64,000 nt of DNA from Streptomyces ortus (GCF_026341275.1 NZ_JAIFZO010000002.1:5486118-5550117); one strand, 5' to 3'. Shown: positions 25,215-34,541, numbered from the stretch's first letter. Notes: generated by a model not told the origin, from the letters alone. A program made the numbers and translations.

Positions 25215-25754
25215 CTACGCGCTGCCGGTCGCCTCGTCCAGCAGCAGATACAGCAGGCCGACGAGACTGCCGCTGCTGACAACCTCACGGCGGTCGATCA
25301 TGCCTCGGAGCTGAGAGATCGGGATCCACTCGATCCGGTCGGACTCGTTCACCTCGGTCGGCGGGCCCGCATACGAGGCGGCCTCAGCGCGGAAGACGAA
25401 GTGCTCGGAATCCGTGATGCCGTTGGCGGGTTGCGCGTAGACCAGCGGCTTGACGCTCTCCACCCGCCAGCCGGTCTCCTCTTCCACCTCGCGAGCGGCG
25501 GCCTGCTCAGGGGTCTCTTCGGCCTCGATCAGACCCATCGGAAGCTCCCAGCCCCAGGTGTCGGTGATGAACCGGTGCCGCCACATCATGAGCACGCGCT
25601 TCTGATCGTCGACCACGACCGCTACGGCAAGGTGGCGCATTCGGACCACATGGTGTTCCCACCGCCGGCCGTCAGGCTGTTGCACGTCCACGAGCCACAG
25701 GTTCACCCACGGGTTGTCGTAGATCTGCCGCTCGCCATGGACGGTCCACTGCAT
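25215..25754 (-). CDS. NUDIX hydrolase
   Basis: A 179-residue NUDIX protein. The NUDIX box is complete: GLIEAEETPEQAAAREVEEETGW fits GX5EX7REUXEEXGU, with the metal-binding REVEEE core. Flanking parts (NPWVNLWLVDVQQPDGRRWEHHVV, VLMMWRHRFITDTWGWELP) resemble ADP-ribose/ADP-sugar pyrophosphatase-like members. ATG 25754 has GGGAG eight bases upstream; an ATG at 25796 would add 14 unlikely residues. It faces the XRE regulator, with only three bases between stops. NUDIX genes often accompany this type of regulator in Streptomyces, but a link to the peptide system is not shown. Confidence 0.88.
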   Translation of the reverse strand: MQWTVHGERQIYDNPWVNLWLVDVQQPDGRRWEHHVVRMRHLAVAVVVDDQKRVLMMWRHRFITDTWGWELPMGLIEAEETPEQAAAREVEEETGWRVESVKPLVYAQPANGITDSEHFVFRAEAASYAGPPTEVNESDRIEWIPISQLRGMIDRREVVSSGSLVGLLYLLLDEATGSA

Positions 25755-25920
25755 GAGCTCAACTCCCTTGTTCCAGTGAGGCATCCAGCATGTCACTCTG
25801 ACGAGAATTCGTCCGTCGGGTCGGGCATCATCCCCGACGCCGGCGAGGGAGACACTTCAGTGCGAGCGTCCGCAGCTGTCACCCTATGGACCTACGCGCA
25901 GCTACGGCCCTGGAAGGCTC

Positions 25921-26313
25921 CTAGAAGAACACCCCGCAGCGCAGCAGCACGTTCGCGTACGGGCGGGCCTCGCCGGTTCGTACGATCAGGCGGGCGCCGG
26001 CCGAGAGCGACTTCAGCTCCTCGTGCGGGACGTGGGCCAGCGTGGCCCCGAAGTGCCCGTCCAGCAGGGCGGAGGCCGCCGGGTTCGCCCCGCGGATCTC
26101 CGTCGCCGCCGTCGCGCCCTCCACCACCAGCTCCTCCAGCAGCCCCTCCAGGACCTCCTGGAAGGACGGCACCCCGGCGCGGAACGCCAGGTCCACGACC
26201 CGCGGGCCGGCCGGGATCGGCATGCCCGCGTCGCAGATCAGTACGCCGTCGCCGTGGCCCAGTTCGGCTGTCGCGCCCGCGAGGTGGCGGTTCAGTATTC
26301 CGGTCCTCTTCAT
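25921..26313 (-). CDS. rbsD: D-ribose pyranase RbsD
   Basis: A 130-residue protein that interconverts beta-pyranose and beta-furanose forms of ribose before phosphorylation. It starts MKRTGILNRHLAGATAELGHGDGVLICDAGMPIP, where the family's catalytic His (LGHGD) and the DAGMPIP motif are clear, and ends with TGEARPYANVLLRCGVFF, the usual RbsD C-terminus. ATG 26313 overlaps the rbsK stop (ATGA). It is the last gene of the ribose operon. Confidence 0.95.
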   Translation of the reverse strand: MKRTGILNRHLAGATAELGHGDGVLICDAGMPIPAGPRVVDLAFRAGVPSFQEVLEGLLEELVVEGATAATEIRGANPAASALLDGHFGATLAHVPHEELKSLSAGARLIVRTGEARPYANVLLRCGVFF

Positions 26314-27209
26314 ACGGCGGCGACCTCTTCGGCGGTGGGGAAGGACGCCTGCGCGCCCTGACGGGTGACGGCGACGGCGCCCACGCGGGCCGCGTACGCC
26401 GCCGAGGCCGTGAGCGACCCGCCCGCGCCCAGCCGCCACGCCAGCGCCGCCGTGAAGGAGTCGCCCGCACCGGTCGTGTCCACGGCGGTCACCTTCACGG
26501 CCGGGACCCGGGCGGTGCCCGAGGCGTCGGCGACCAACGCGCCCTCGTCGCCCAGGGTGACGACCACCGAGCGCGGGCCGAGCGCGAGCAGCGCGCCCGC
26601 CCACTCCTCGGGCGTCGTGCCCGCGTCCGCGCCGAGCACCACCCGCGCCTCGTGCTCGTTCACGATCAGCGGGTCGCAGACGGCGAGGACGGCCGCGGGC
26701 AACTCCTGCGGCGGGGACGGGTTCAGTACGAAGCGGGTGCCGGGGCGCAGACCCCGTACCAGTTCCTCGACCGTCTCCAGCGGGATCTCCAGTTGCGTCG
26801 AGACCACGCGGGAGGCCGTGATCAGGGCGGATGCCGCCCGGATGTCGTCCGGGGTGAGGCGGCCGTTCGCGCCCGGCGACACCACGATGCTGTTGTCGCC
26901 GGACGGGTCCACCGTGATCAGCGCGACCCCGGTCGGCGCGCCACCCACGAGGACCCCGGACGTGTCGACCCCCGCCGCCCGCTGCGAGTCGAGCAGCAGC
27001 CGGCCGTGCGCGTCGTCGCCCACCCGGGCGAGGAGCGCCGTACGCGCCCCGAGCCGGGCGGCGGCGACGGCCTGGTTGGCGCCCTTGCCGCCCGGGTGCA
27101 GGGCCAGGTCGGAGCCGAGCACGGTCTCCCCGGCGCCCGGCCGCCGCTCGACGGCGACGACCAGATCGGCGTTGGCCGACCCGACGACCAGCAGGTCGTA
27201 CTCGAACAT
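26310..27209 (-). CDS. rbsK: Ribokinase RbsK
   Basis: A 299-residue PfkB-family sugar kinase that makes ribose 5-phosphate. It shows VVGSANADLVV, the GGKGANQA substrate motif (about 41-48), and DTTGAGDSF near residue 250 with the catalytic Asp and anion hole. The length equals typical ribokinases. GGGAGAGAG lies just before the ATG. It follows the transporter fusion by 38 bases and overlaps rbsD by four. Confidence 0.95.
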   Translation of the reverse strand: MFEYDLLVVGSANADLVVAVERRPGAGETVLGSDLALHPGGKGANQAVAAARLGARTALLARVGDDAHGRLLLDSQRAAGVDTSGVLVGGAPTGVALITVDPSGDNSIVVSPGANGRLTPDDIRAASALITASRVVSTQLEIPLETVEELVRGLRPGTRFVLNPSPPQELPAAVLAVCDPLIVNEHEARVVLGADAGTTPEEWAGALLALGPRSVVVTLGDEGALVADASGTARVPAVKVTAVDTTGAGDSFTAALAWRLGAGGSLTASAAYAARVGAVAVTRQGAQASFPTAEEVAAV

Positions 27210-27247
27210 GGACTCTCTCCCTAGGAGTGCGCGATACGGAGGCCGGG

Positions 27248-29227
27248 TCAGCCGGTGAAGTCGGCCACGTTCTTCGACGTGACCACCTTCACCGGGACCT
27301 TGACCGTCCGCTCGGTCTTCTTGCCGTCGGCCGCCCGCAGCGCGTTCTCCACCGCGATCCTGCCGAGCTCCTTCGGCTGCTGGGCCACGGAGGCGTACAT
27401 CGTGCCGTCCGCGACGGCCTTCAGCCCGTCCGGTGTGCCGTCGAAGCCGATGACCTGGACCGACTTCCCCGCCTTGGAGCCGAGCGCCTTGATCGCGCCG
27501 AGCGCCATCTCGTCGTTCTCGGCGAAGACGCCCTGGACGTCCGGATGAGCCTGGAGCAGGTTCGTCATCACGTCGAGCCCCTTCGTACGGTCGAAGTCGG
27601 CGGGCTGCCTGGCGACCACCTTGATGTCCGGGTAGGCCTTGAGGCCCTCCTCGAAGCCCGCGCCGCGCTCACGGCTCGCGGACGTACCGGCCAGACCCTG
27701 CAGAATCACGATCTTGCCCTTGCCGCCCAGCTTCTCGGCCAGCGCCTTGGCACCGAGCTGTCCGCCTTCGACGTTGTCCGAGGCCACGAGCGCGGCCGTC
27801 TTCGCCTTGTTGACGCCACGGTCGACACCGACGACGGGGATGTCGGACTTGTTCGCGGAGCGCACCGAGGGGCCCGCCGCGTCCGAGTCCACCGGGTTGA
27901 CGATGATCGAGTCGACGCCCTCGCTGGTGAAGTTCTGCAGCTGGTTGGCCTGCTGCGAGGCGTCGTTCTGCGCGTCGGTGACGGTCAGATCGGCGCCGAG
28001 CTTCTCCGCCTCGGCCTGCGCACCCGCCTTGATCTGTACGAAGAAGGGGTTGTTCAGGGTGGAGAGGGACAGGCCGACCTTCGGCTTCTCGGAGGACGAC
28101 GAGCCGTTGTTGAAGATGCTCAGCCCACCGACGACCGCCGCCACGAGGACGACGGCGAGCCCGTACTTGAGCGCCTGCGGGCCCTTGCCCCTCAGGCCCG
28201 CCGCGCCCCCGGCACCGGACGTCACCGGGGTCGCCCCGGCCTTGCGGCGCACGGTGTCGAGCAGCACCGCCAGCGCGATGACCACGCCGATGACGACCTG
28301 CTGCCAGAACGCCGACACGGACAGGAGGTTGAGGCCGTTGCGCAGCACCGCGAGGATCAGCGCGCCGATCAGCGTCCCGGACGCCTTGCCCGTACCACCC
28401 GCGAGGGAGGCGCCGCCGATGACGACCGCGGCGATCGCGTCCAGCTCGTAACCCTGTGCGGCCTGCGGCTGCGCGGAGGACAGCCGGGAGGCGAGCACGA
28501 TGCCCGCGGCGGCGGCGAAGAGCCCCGACAGCGCGTAGATGACCAGCTTCTGCCGCTTCACCCGCAGCCCGGAGAGGCGCGCCGCCTCCTCGTTGCCGCC
28601 GATTGCGTACATGGAGCGCCCGATGTACGTACGCCCGAGGATCACGGCCGTGACCAGGCCCAGCACGATCATCACGAGGACCGGGACCGGCAGCCAGCCG
28701 CCGAGCGTGTCGCCCAGGTGGGAGACCGAGTCGGGGAAGGCGATCGGGGAGCCCTGCGAGATCACCAGGGACAGCCCGCGGCCCACCGACAGCATGGCGA
28801 GCGTCGCGATGAACGGCGGCAGTTTCCCGTACGAGATCAGGACGCCGTTGACCAGTCCGCACGCTATGCCGGTGGCGATGGCGAGGATCACCGCGATCCA
28901 GACCGGTACGCCCTCCGAGGTCGCCGTCCAGGCGAGGACCGTGGCCGACAGCGCGGCGACGGAACCGACCGACAGGTCGATGCCCGCCGAGACGATCACG
29001 AAGGTCACACCGAAGGCGAGGATGGCGGTCACGGCCGCCTGGACACCGATGTTGAGCAGGTTGTCCGTCGTCAGGAAGTCGCCGGACAGGGCCGACATCG
29101 CGATGACGAGGATGATGAGCGCGGTGAGCGCGCCGTTGTCGAGCAGGAGCCGGCGCAGGCCGCCCGGCGCACTACCGCCGGGAGCGCCACTCGCGCCCGA
29201 TGTGCTCTTGAGCGTGTCAGTGGCCAC
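27248..29227 (-). CDS. rbsC: Ribose ABC permease fused to its substrate-binding protein (RbsC-RbsB)
   Basis: One 659-residue chain carries two normally separate components. Residues 25-330 are the RbsC permease (IDLSVGSVAALSATVLAW, YGKLPPFIATLAMLSVGRG, GRSMYAIGGNEEAARLSGL). A further membrane helix (about 350-372, KYGLAVVLVAAVVGGLSIF) leads to a periplasmic-type binding protein (KPKVGLSLSTLNNPFFVQIKAGA, IIVNPVDSDAA, VVGVDRGVN, GVFAENDEMALGA, VIGFDGTPDG), which would be tethered outside the membrane. There is therefore no lipobox and no separate RbsB. The start overlaps the rbsA stop by 11 bases. Such fusions occur in other Streptomyces ribose operons. Confidence 0.93.
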   Translation of the reverse strand: MATDTLKSTSGASGAPGGSAPGGLRRLLLDNGALTALIILVIAMSALSGDFLTTDNLLNIGVQAAVTAILAFGVTFVIVSAGIDLSVGSVAALSATVLAWTATSEGVPVWIAVILAIATGIACGLVNGVLISYGKLPPFIATLAMLSVGRGLSLVISQGSPIAFPDSVSHLGDTLGGWLPVPVLVMIVLGLVTAVILGRTYIGRSMYAIGGNEEAARLSGLRVKRQKLVIYALSGLFAAAAGIVLASRLSSAQPQAAQGYELDAIAAVVIGGASLAGGTGKASGTLIGALILAVLRNGLNLLSVSAFWQQVVIGVVIALAVLLDTVRRKAGATPVTSGAGGAAGLRGKGPQALKYGLAVVLVAAVVGGLSIFNNGSSSSEKPKVGLSLSTLNNPFFVQIKAGAQAEAEKLGADLTVTDAQNDASQQANQLQNFTSEGVDSIIVNPVDSDAAGPSVRSANKSDIPVVGVDRGVNKAKTAALVASDNVEGGQLGAKALAEKLGGKGKIVILQGLAGTSASRERGAGFEEGLKAYPDIKVVARQPADFDRTKGLDVMTNLLQAHPDVQGVFAENDEMALGAIKALGSKAGKSVQVIGFDGTPDGLKAVADGTMYASVAQQPKELGRIAVENALRAADGKKTERTVKVPVKVVTSKNVADFTG

Positions 29228-30788
29228 GGGGGTCCTCCACAGCGGTAACAGGGGTAACGGGGGTAACGGGGGTGACGGAGTTGGTGGGGGTGCTGACTGC
29301 CAGGGCCATCACGGAGTCCTGGGTCGCCTCGTCGGCGGAGAGTTCGCCGGCGATCCGGCCCTGGGCCATCACCAGCACCCGGTCGCTCATGCCGAGCACC
29401 TCGGGCAGATCGCTGGAGATCATCAGGACGGCGTGGCCCGCGGCCGTGAGCGCGTTGATGAGCTGGTAGATCTCGACCTTGGCGCCCACGTCGATACCGC
29501 GGGTCGGCTCGTCGAGGATCAGCACCCGGGTGTCGGCGAGCAGCCACTTGCCGATGACGACCTTCTGCTGGTTGCCGCCGGAGAGCGTGCGCACGTGCTG
29601 GCCGAGCCCGGCCATCCGTACGCCCAACTGCTCGGCGACCTTCGCGGCGGCCGTCCGCTGCCCCTTGAGGTCGACCAGGCCGCCGCGGGTGGCCGCCCGC
29701 AGGGTGACCAGCCCGAGGTTCTCCTCCACGGAGGCGTCCAGCAGCAGTCCCTGGCCCTTGCGGTCCTCGGGGACGAGCCCGATCCCGGCGGTCATCGCCG
29801 CGTTGACGTCGTGGCGGGGAAGCGGGTTGCCCGCGACGGCCACCGAGCCCTTGTCGTAGGGGTCGGCGCCGAAGACGGCTCGTACGACCTCGGTCCGTCC
29901 GGCTCCCACGAGGCCGGCGACACCGACCACTTCACCGGCGCGCACCTCGAAGCTGATGTCGTGGAAGACACCGTCGCGGGTGAGCCCGTCGACGGTGAGC
30001 AGCGCAGCTTCGTGGGGGTCGCCGCCGTCCGGCCGCTCGCGCGGATACTGCAGCTCGATGGAGCGGCCCACCATGAGGCGTACCAGCTCGTCCTCGGGCG
30101 TGGACGCGGGCACCTGGCCGACGCTCCGGCCGTCCCGGATGACCGTGACGCGGTCGCCGAGCGCGGCGATCTCCTCCAGGTGGTGCGTGATGAAGACGAC
30201 GCCCACACCGTCCTCGCGCAGCGTGCGCACGATCCGGAAGAGCTTGTCGACCTCGGTGGAGGTGAGCACCGCGGTCGGCTCGTCCATGATCAGGACGCGC
30301 GCGTCCAGGCTCAGCGCCTTGGCGATCTCGACCATCTGGAGCCGGGCGATGCCCAGTTCGCGCACCCGCGCGCGGGGCGACACCTCGACGCCCACCCGCT
30401 CCAGGAGCACGGCGGCGTCGGCCTCCATCCTCTTCCGGTCGATCATCCCGAGGCGGCGCGGCTGGCGGCCCAGGAAGATGTTCTCGGCGACGGTGAGATC
30501 GGGGACCAGGTTGAACTCCTGGTAGATGGTCGCGATGCCGAGGCGCGCGGCGTCCTGCGCGCCGTGGATGCGGACCTTCTCGCCGTCGACCACGATCTTC
30601 CCGGCGTCGGGCCGGTAGGCGCCGGACAGCATCTTGATGAGGGTGCTCTTGCCGGCGCCGTTCTCACCGAGCAGTACGTGCACCTCGCCGCGGCGCAGGT
30701 CGAAGTCGACACTGTCGAGCGCGACCACACCGGGGAAGGTCTTGCGTATCCCTTCGATACGCAGCAACTCGTCCGGGCTGCTGCTCAC
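29217..30788 (-). CDS. rbsA: Ribose ABC transporter ATPase RbsA
   Basis: A 523-residue double ATPase typical of sugar importers. Domain 1 has Walker A GENGAGKST (about 38), signature-like LGIARLQMVEIAKAL and Walker B VLIMDEPTAVL. Domain 2 has a degenerate Walker A (GLVGAGRTE), signature LSGGNQQKVVIGKWL and Walker B VLILDEPTRGID. The C-terminal tail is a repeat (TPVTPVTPVTPVT) encoded by near-identical 9-base units at about 29234-29275. The GTG start overlaps the rbsR stop (GTGA). Confidence 0.95.
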   Translation of the reverse strand: MSSSPDELLRIEGIRKTFPGVVALDSVDFDLRRGEVHVLLGENGAGKSTLIKMLSGAYRPDAGKIVVDGEKVRIHGAQDAARLGIATIYQEFNLVPDLTVAENIFLGRQPRRLGMIDRKRMEADAAVLLERVGVEVSPRARVRELGIARLQMVEIAKALSLDARVLIMDEPTAVLTSTEVDKLFRIVRTLREDGVGVVFITHHLEEIAALGDRVTVIRDGRSVGQVPASTPEDELVRLMVGRSIELQYPRERPDGGDPHEAALLTVDGLTRDGVFHDISFEVRAGEVVGVAGLVGAGRTEVVRAVFGADPYDKGSVAVAGNPLPRHDVNAAMTAGIGLVPEDRKGQGLLLDASVEENLGLVTLRAATRGGLVDLKGQRTAAAKVAEQLGVRMAGLGQHVRTLSGGNQQKVVIGKWLLADTRVLILDEPTRGIDVGAKVEIYQLINALTAAGHAVLMISSDLPEVLGMSDRVLVMAQGRIAGELSADEATQDSVMALAVSTPTNSVTPVTPVTPVTAVEDPRGH

Positions 30789-31834
30789 GGGCTGCTCCTT
30801 TGAGTGACGTTCGCTTCGGAGGTGTTCGGGGCGGGCGGGGCGGGCGGTTCACCGCAGGAGCGGCGGACGACGAGGGTGGCGGAGAGGGTCACCGACTGCG
30901 GGGGCCTTCCCTCGATGCGGTCGACGACGGCGCGTACGGCGGCGCGGCCCAGCTCGGGGGTCGGCTGGGCGATCGCCGTGACCGGCGGATCGGTGTGCAC
31001 GAACCACGGGATGTCGTCGAAGGCGGCGAGCGCGAGGTCGTCGGGCACGCGCAGGCCACGCGCCCGTACGGCGTCCAGGGCGCCCAGCGCCATCAGGTTG
31101 TCGGCCGCGAAGACGACCTCGGGCGGCTCGGCCAGGTCGAGGAACTCCTCGGTGGCGCGCCGTCCGCTGGCGGCCTGGAAGTCGCCCTGCCCGATGTAGG
31201 CGTCGGGGAGCGGCAGCCCGTACGCGCGCAGGGCGTCCCGGAAGGCGTCGACGCGCTCGCTGCCGGTGGTGGTGGCGGCCGGGCCCGCGATGATCGCGAG
31301 CCGGCGGTGGCCGAGGCCGTGCAGGTGGGCGACGAGATCGCGCACGGCGCTCCGCCCGTCGGCCCGGACGACGGGCACGTCCACGCCCGGTATCCACCGG
31401 TCGACGAAGACCATCGGCGTCCCCGACCGGGCGGCGTCCAGCATCAGCGGGGAGCCGCCGTCCGTGGGGGACACGAGCAGGCCGTCGATACGGCGGTCGA
31501 GGAGCGTACGGACGTGGTGGTCCTGGAGGTCGGGCCGCTCGTCGGCGTTGCCGATGATGACGCTGTAGCCGAGGGCGCGGGCCGCCTCCTCGACGGAGCG
31601 CGCCAGCTCGGTGAAGTACGGGTTCAGCACGTCGCTGATGACCAGGCCGAGGGTGTGGGTCTGGTCGGTGCGCAGGGAGCGGGCGACGGCGTTCGGGCGG
31701 TAGCCCAGGGCGTCGACGGCGGCCAGCACACGGGCGCGGGCGTCCGCGCTGACGGACGGGTGGTCGTTCAGAACCCGCGACACCGTGGCGACGGAGACAC
31801 CTGCCTGGGCGGCGACATCCTTGATGCTCGCCAT
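30785..31834 (-). CDS. rbsR: LacI-family repressor of the ribose operon (RbsR)
   Basis: A 349-residue LacI/PurR-type regulator: IKDVAAQAGVSVATVSRVLND (helix-turn-helix), ALGYRPNAVARSLRTDQTHTLGLVISD (hinge to effector domain), VFVDRWIPG, HRRLAIIAGP, VVFAADNLMALGAL and a C-terminal VTLSATLVVRRSCG. ATG 31834 follows GGAGGT at nine bases, which decides against a longer upstream frame. It is first in its own operon and overlaps rbsA by four bases. Two identical-type half sites upstream (31886-31931) indicate autoregulation. Confidence 0.93.
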   Translation of the reverse strand: MASIKDVAAQAGVSVATVSRVLNDHPSVSADARARVLAAVDALGYRPNAVARSLRTDQTHTLGLVISDVLNPYFTELARSVEEAARALGYSVIIGNADERPDLQDHHVRTLLDRRIDGLLVSPTDGGSPLMLDAARSGTPMVFVDRWIPGVDVPVVRADGRSAVRDLVAHLHGLGHRRLAIIAGPAATTTGSERVDAFRDALRAYGLPLPDAYIGQGDFQAASGRRATEEFLDLAEPPEVVFAADNLMALGALDAVRARGLRVPDDLALAAFDDIPWFVHTDPPVTAIAQPTPELGRAAVRAVVDRIEGRPPQSVTLSATLVVRRSCGEPPAPPAPNTSEANVTQRSSP

Positions 31835-31885
31835 CGACGCTCCACCTCCTTGTGGATCATCTTGAGTCATGCGTGAATCACGTGT

Positions 31886-31931
31886 GGAAACGATTACATG
31901 CGTGTTGCTGAAGCGATTGGAATCGATTACA
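31886..31931 (-). promoter_or_regulatory. Twin RbsR operator sites
   Basis: GGAAACGATTACA (31886-31898) and GGAATCGATTACA (31919-31931) differ at one base and repeat in the same orientation 33 bp apart, three helical turns. The ATCGATT/ACGATT core with a central CG is typical of LacI-family sites. They lie 52-97 bases before the rbsR start. Confidence 0.7.
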
Positions 31932-32046
31932 CGGGGGTGGGGCAAGGGGTGAGACCGGATCGTGATGGAGGGGGCCGGGGGAGGTGTCCTGCGGATGCTT
32001 CGGTCGGGGCGTTGCGATATTCGCAAGGCGCGGTTACGGCGAGTGC

Positions 32047-32926
32047 GTGTCCGAGTCTGTAATCACCCGTGTCCGCAGAGTGATGGAGGCGGCCTCCGTG
32101 ACCCAGGCCGAGGCGCGAGCCGCTGTGTCCGGCGTTCGCGGCCCGGACCACTGCCGGAGTGACGCCCCGGCGGGGCCGCGTCAGCGATGCCGCGGACCGT
32201 TTCGCGGCGGCGTACGAGGTGCTGGAGCTGCTGGGCAGGCCGCCCGAACTGCCGCCGATGCCCTCGGTGCGTCCGGACACCAAGCGTTTCGTGGACCAGG
32301 GAAGGCAGTTGGCCGAGGACGCCGTCGGCGTGCTCACCGCGGCGGAAGGCCATCGGACGGTGGCCGGTCTGGAGACCGACGTGCTGATCACGGCCGGTAC
32401 GCGGATGTTCGGCGTGGACGTCGCGGTCACGTGTCTTCCTGCCGCCGTGGACGGGCTCACCTGGCAGACGGACGCGTTCCGGCTCGTTCTCATCGGGCCG
32501 ACGGAGACATGGACCCGGCAGAGGTTCACCCTGGCTCACGAACTGGGCCACATCCTGGCCCGCGACGCCCAGGAGCTCGTCGTCGAGTCACATGTCGCCC
32601 CGGGACGGCAGAAGGATCTCACCGAGGTACGGGCCAACGTCTTCGCCGCCAACCCGCTGATGTCCGCGCCCGAGATCCGTGACCGGTTCCGCCAGGTGGC
32701 GGACGGACACGGCCGGCTCACCGCCGAGGCGTTCTCCGAGCTGGTCGTGGCGTTCAAGGTCTCGCCCAGCGCGCTGAGCGCCCGGCTGGGCCAACTCCGC
32801 CCGGTCGCCCCGTGGGGCGGCGACCGACGCGGGTCATGTCACGGGTGGAACCGCCAGCGCCCTTCGGAGACGACGTCCACCTCGCCGTCCCTCACGCGGA
32901 CGGCCGTCTCGTCGTCGAGGAAGTAG
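32047..32926 (+). pseudogene. Decayed XRE - ImmA/IrrE metallopeptidase gene
   Basis: Two reading frames hold parts of one protein. From GTG 32047 a frame gives SESVITRVRRVMEAASVTQAEARAAVSG, the start of an XRE helix-turn-helix, then goes out of frame near 32130-32160. From about 32160 a second frame (GTG 32159) gives the peptidase part: RVSDAADRFAAAYEVLELLGRPPELP, then RQRFTLAHELGHILARDAQELV with the HExxH zinc site, and LTEVRANVFAANPLM. Family proteins have an HTH of about 60 residues where only about 25 remain, so a deletion with a frame change is inferred. The end is also abnormal: after SALSARLGQLRPVAPWGG the frame runs 88 bases into the facing peptidase gene. The peptidase half alone might still be expressed. 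Confidence 0.65.
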
Positions 32927-33507
32927 ATCGGGAAGTCCGCCCGCTCGACGATGCGGTCGGCCCAGGCGTCGTCCCGCTCGGGGAAGTCCGGTGAGTACAG
33001 GTGGGGTTTGAGGTACCAGTCGAAGAGGCCGAACGGCGGCTCCACCGTCGTCGCGCCGAGCACATGGAGGTCGGCGGTGTCCCCGATGACGTCGGCGGAG
33101 TGCTCGGTGAGGTGGCGGCTGAACATCATCGACCCGGCGCTGAATCCCACGTAGACCCGGTCCTCCAGCGCTTTCAGGAACCCGTCGGCCAGGCCGTTGC
33201 CGGTGATGCTGCGCGCGAGGTGGTAGTGGCTGCCGCCCCCGACGTGGATGACGTCCGCGTGGAGCAGCCGGTCGAGCACCAGCTGCCGGGGCAGGCCGTT
33301 CAGTTCCAGGACGTCGAACTCCCGCCAGCCGAGGCCGTGCACCCGGTTCATGTCCGCGAGGATCCATCCGTGGTCCCCGGGCTCGGCCATCGACGCCGTG
33401 GGGACGTACACGACGTTCGCCGACTCGAACGGCTTTCCCAGCATGTCCTGCAGCGCGTCCCGCAGCGTCTCGTTGGACAGACCGCTCGCGGTCAACAAGA
33501 AGTTCAT
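32839..33507 (-). CDS. Peptidase E-like (S51 family) protein
   Basis: A 222-residue serine hydrolase-fold protein. It begins NFLLTASGLSNETLRDALQDMLG, has DVIHVGGGSHYHLARS (the GGG region before the nucleophile) and VYVGFSAGSMMFSRH, in which the Ser of GxSAG is the nucleophile, as in aspartyl dipeptidase PepE and cyanophycinase. DDETAVRV near the end matches the family. Start ATG 33507 fits the family N-terminus, though the ribosome site is weak. The actual substrate is unknown. Confidence 0.85.
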   Translation of the reverse strand: MNFLLTASGLSNETLRDALQDMLGKPFESANVVYVPTASMAEPGDHGWILADMNRVHGLGWREFDVLELNGLPRQLVLDRLLHADVIHVGGGSHYHLARSITGNGLADGFLKALEDRVYVGFSAGSMMFSRHLTEHSADVIGDTADLHVLGATTVEPPFGLFDWYLKPHLYSPDFPERDDAWADRIVERADFPIYFLDDETAVRVRDGEVDVVSEGRWRFHP

Positions 33508-33694
33508 CGGGCGAGCCAAACATGGCGGACGGGCGCGCGCAACGAGCTCGGAACGCACCCGCGCCGCCCTGGTGGGGCCGCACCGACCGGGCCTCCCCCG
33601 TCAACTGAGGTACCGAACAGCGGAGTTGGTGTGGAAAGCTGGTGGTAGTCGCCGTGGCGCAGGGGTCCGGTGGTGGTCGGGAGGAGTGCGTAGC

Positions 33695-34492
33695 GTGAGC
33701 CAGGACGGTCTGTGGGCCAGTGAAGTCGACACCAGCAGGCCACACCCCGCGCGGATCTACGACTACCTGCTCGGCGGCAAGGACCACTACGAGGTGGACG
33801 AGAAGGCCGGCGACGCGCTGGCCGCCGTCGCACCCGAGGTGCGGATCGGGGTGCGGGCCAACCGCGCCTTCATGCGGCGTGCCGTCCGGTACGTCGTCGG
33901 CAGCGGCGTACGCCAGATCCTCGACATCGGCACCGGGCTGCCCACCTCGCCGAACGTGCACGAAACCGCCGACGAGGTGGCGCCGGACGTGCGGGTCGCG
34001 TACGTCGACAACGACCCGATCGTGCGGTCCCACGCCGACGCGCTGCTCAACGGCACCGGCGCGAACAGCATCGTCCTCGCCGACCTGCGCGACCCGCGGG
34101 GCGTCGTGGAGCACCCCGACGTCCGCCGGGTCATCGACTTCGACGAACCGGTCGCCCTGCTCCTCGTCGCCGTCGTGCACTTCCTGACCGACGCGGAGGA
34201 GCCCGAGGAGATCGTCGCCACCCTGCGCGACGCGCTGGCGCCCGGGAGCTTCCTGGTCCTCTCGCACGCCACGGGCGACTTCGCCGATCGCACCGACGCG
34301 CAGGCCGTCTACCGCAAGGCCACCGCCACGCTGAACCTGCGGTCCCGCGCCGAGATCGAGCGCTTCTTCGACGGCTTCGACCTGGTCGAACCCGGCCTGG
34401 CGCAGGTCCCGTTCTGGCGCCCCGACACCGAGCCGCCGGCCCGGTCCGGCGAGATCGGCTTCTACGGAGGCGTGGCCCGCAAGCAGGGCTGA
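33695..34492 (+). CDS. SAM-dependent methyltransferase (DUF574/PF04672 type)
   Basis: A 265-residue protein of a family very abundant in Streptomyces. It shows the start SEVDTSRPHPARIYDYLLGGKDHYEVD, the ANRAFMRRAVRYVV block, the SAM motif ILDIGTGLPTSPNVHE, and VAYVDNDPIVRSHADALL with the acidic ribose-binding residue. DEPVALLLVAVVHFLTD and the final GEIGFYGGVARK are also typical. GTG 33695 has GGGAGGA about nine bases upstream. The acceptor substrate is unknown for the family. Confidence 0.92.
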   Translation: MSQDGLWASEVDTSRPHPARIYDYLLGGKDHYEVDEKAGDALAAVAPEVRIGVRANRAFMRRAVRYVVGSGVRQILDIGTGLPTSPNVHETADEVAPDVRVAYVDNDPIVRSHADALLNGTGANSIVLADLRDPRGVVEHPDVRRVIDFDEPVALLLVAVVHFLTDAEEPEEIVATLRDALAPGSFLVLSHATGDFADRTDAQAVYRKATATLNLRSRAEIERFFDGFDLVEPGLAQVPFWRPDTEPPARSGEIGFYGGVARKQG

Positions 34493-34541
34493 GCCGCCGG
34501 TGCCGCTCCGCGGTGTCAGAGGGGGGCGGTAGCGTCGGATC

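Noticed and set aside
32839..32926. Functional overlap of the ImmA/IrrE end with peptidase E
   Set aside because: The overlapping residues resemble no family end and look like read-through past a lost stop; the peptidase E frame is the real one here.
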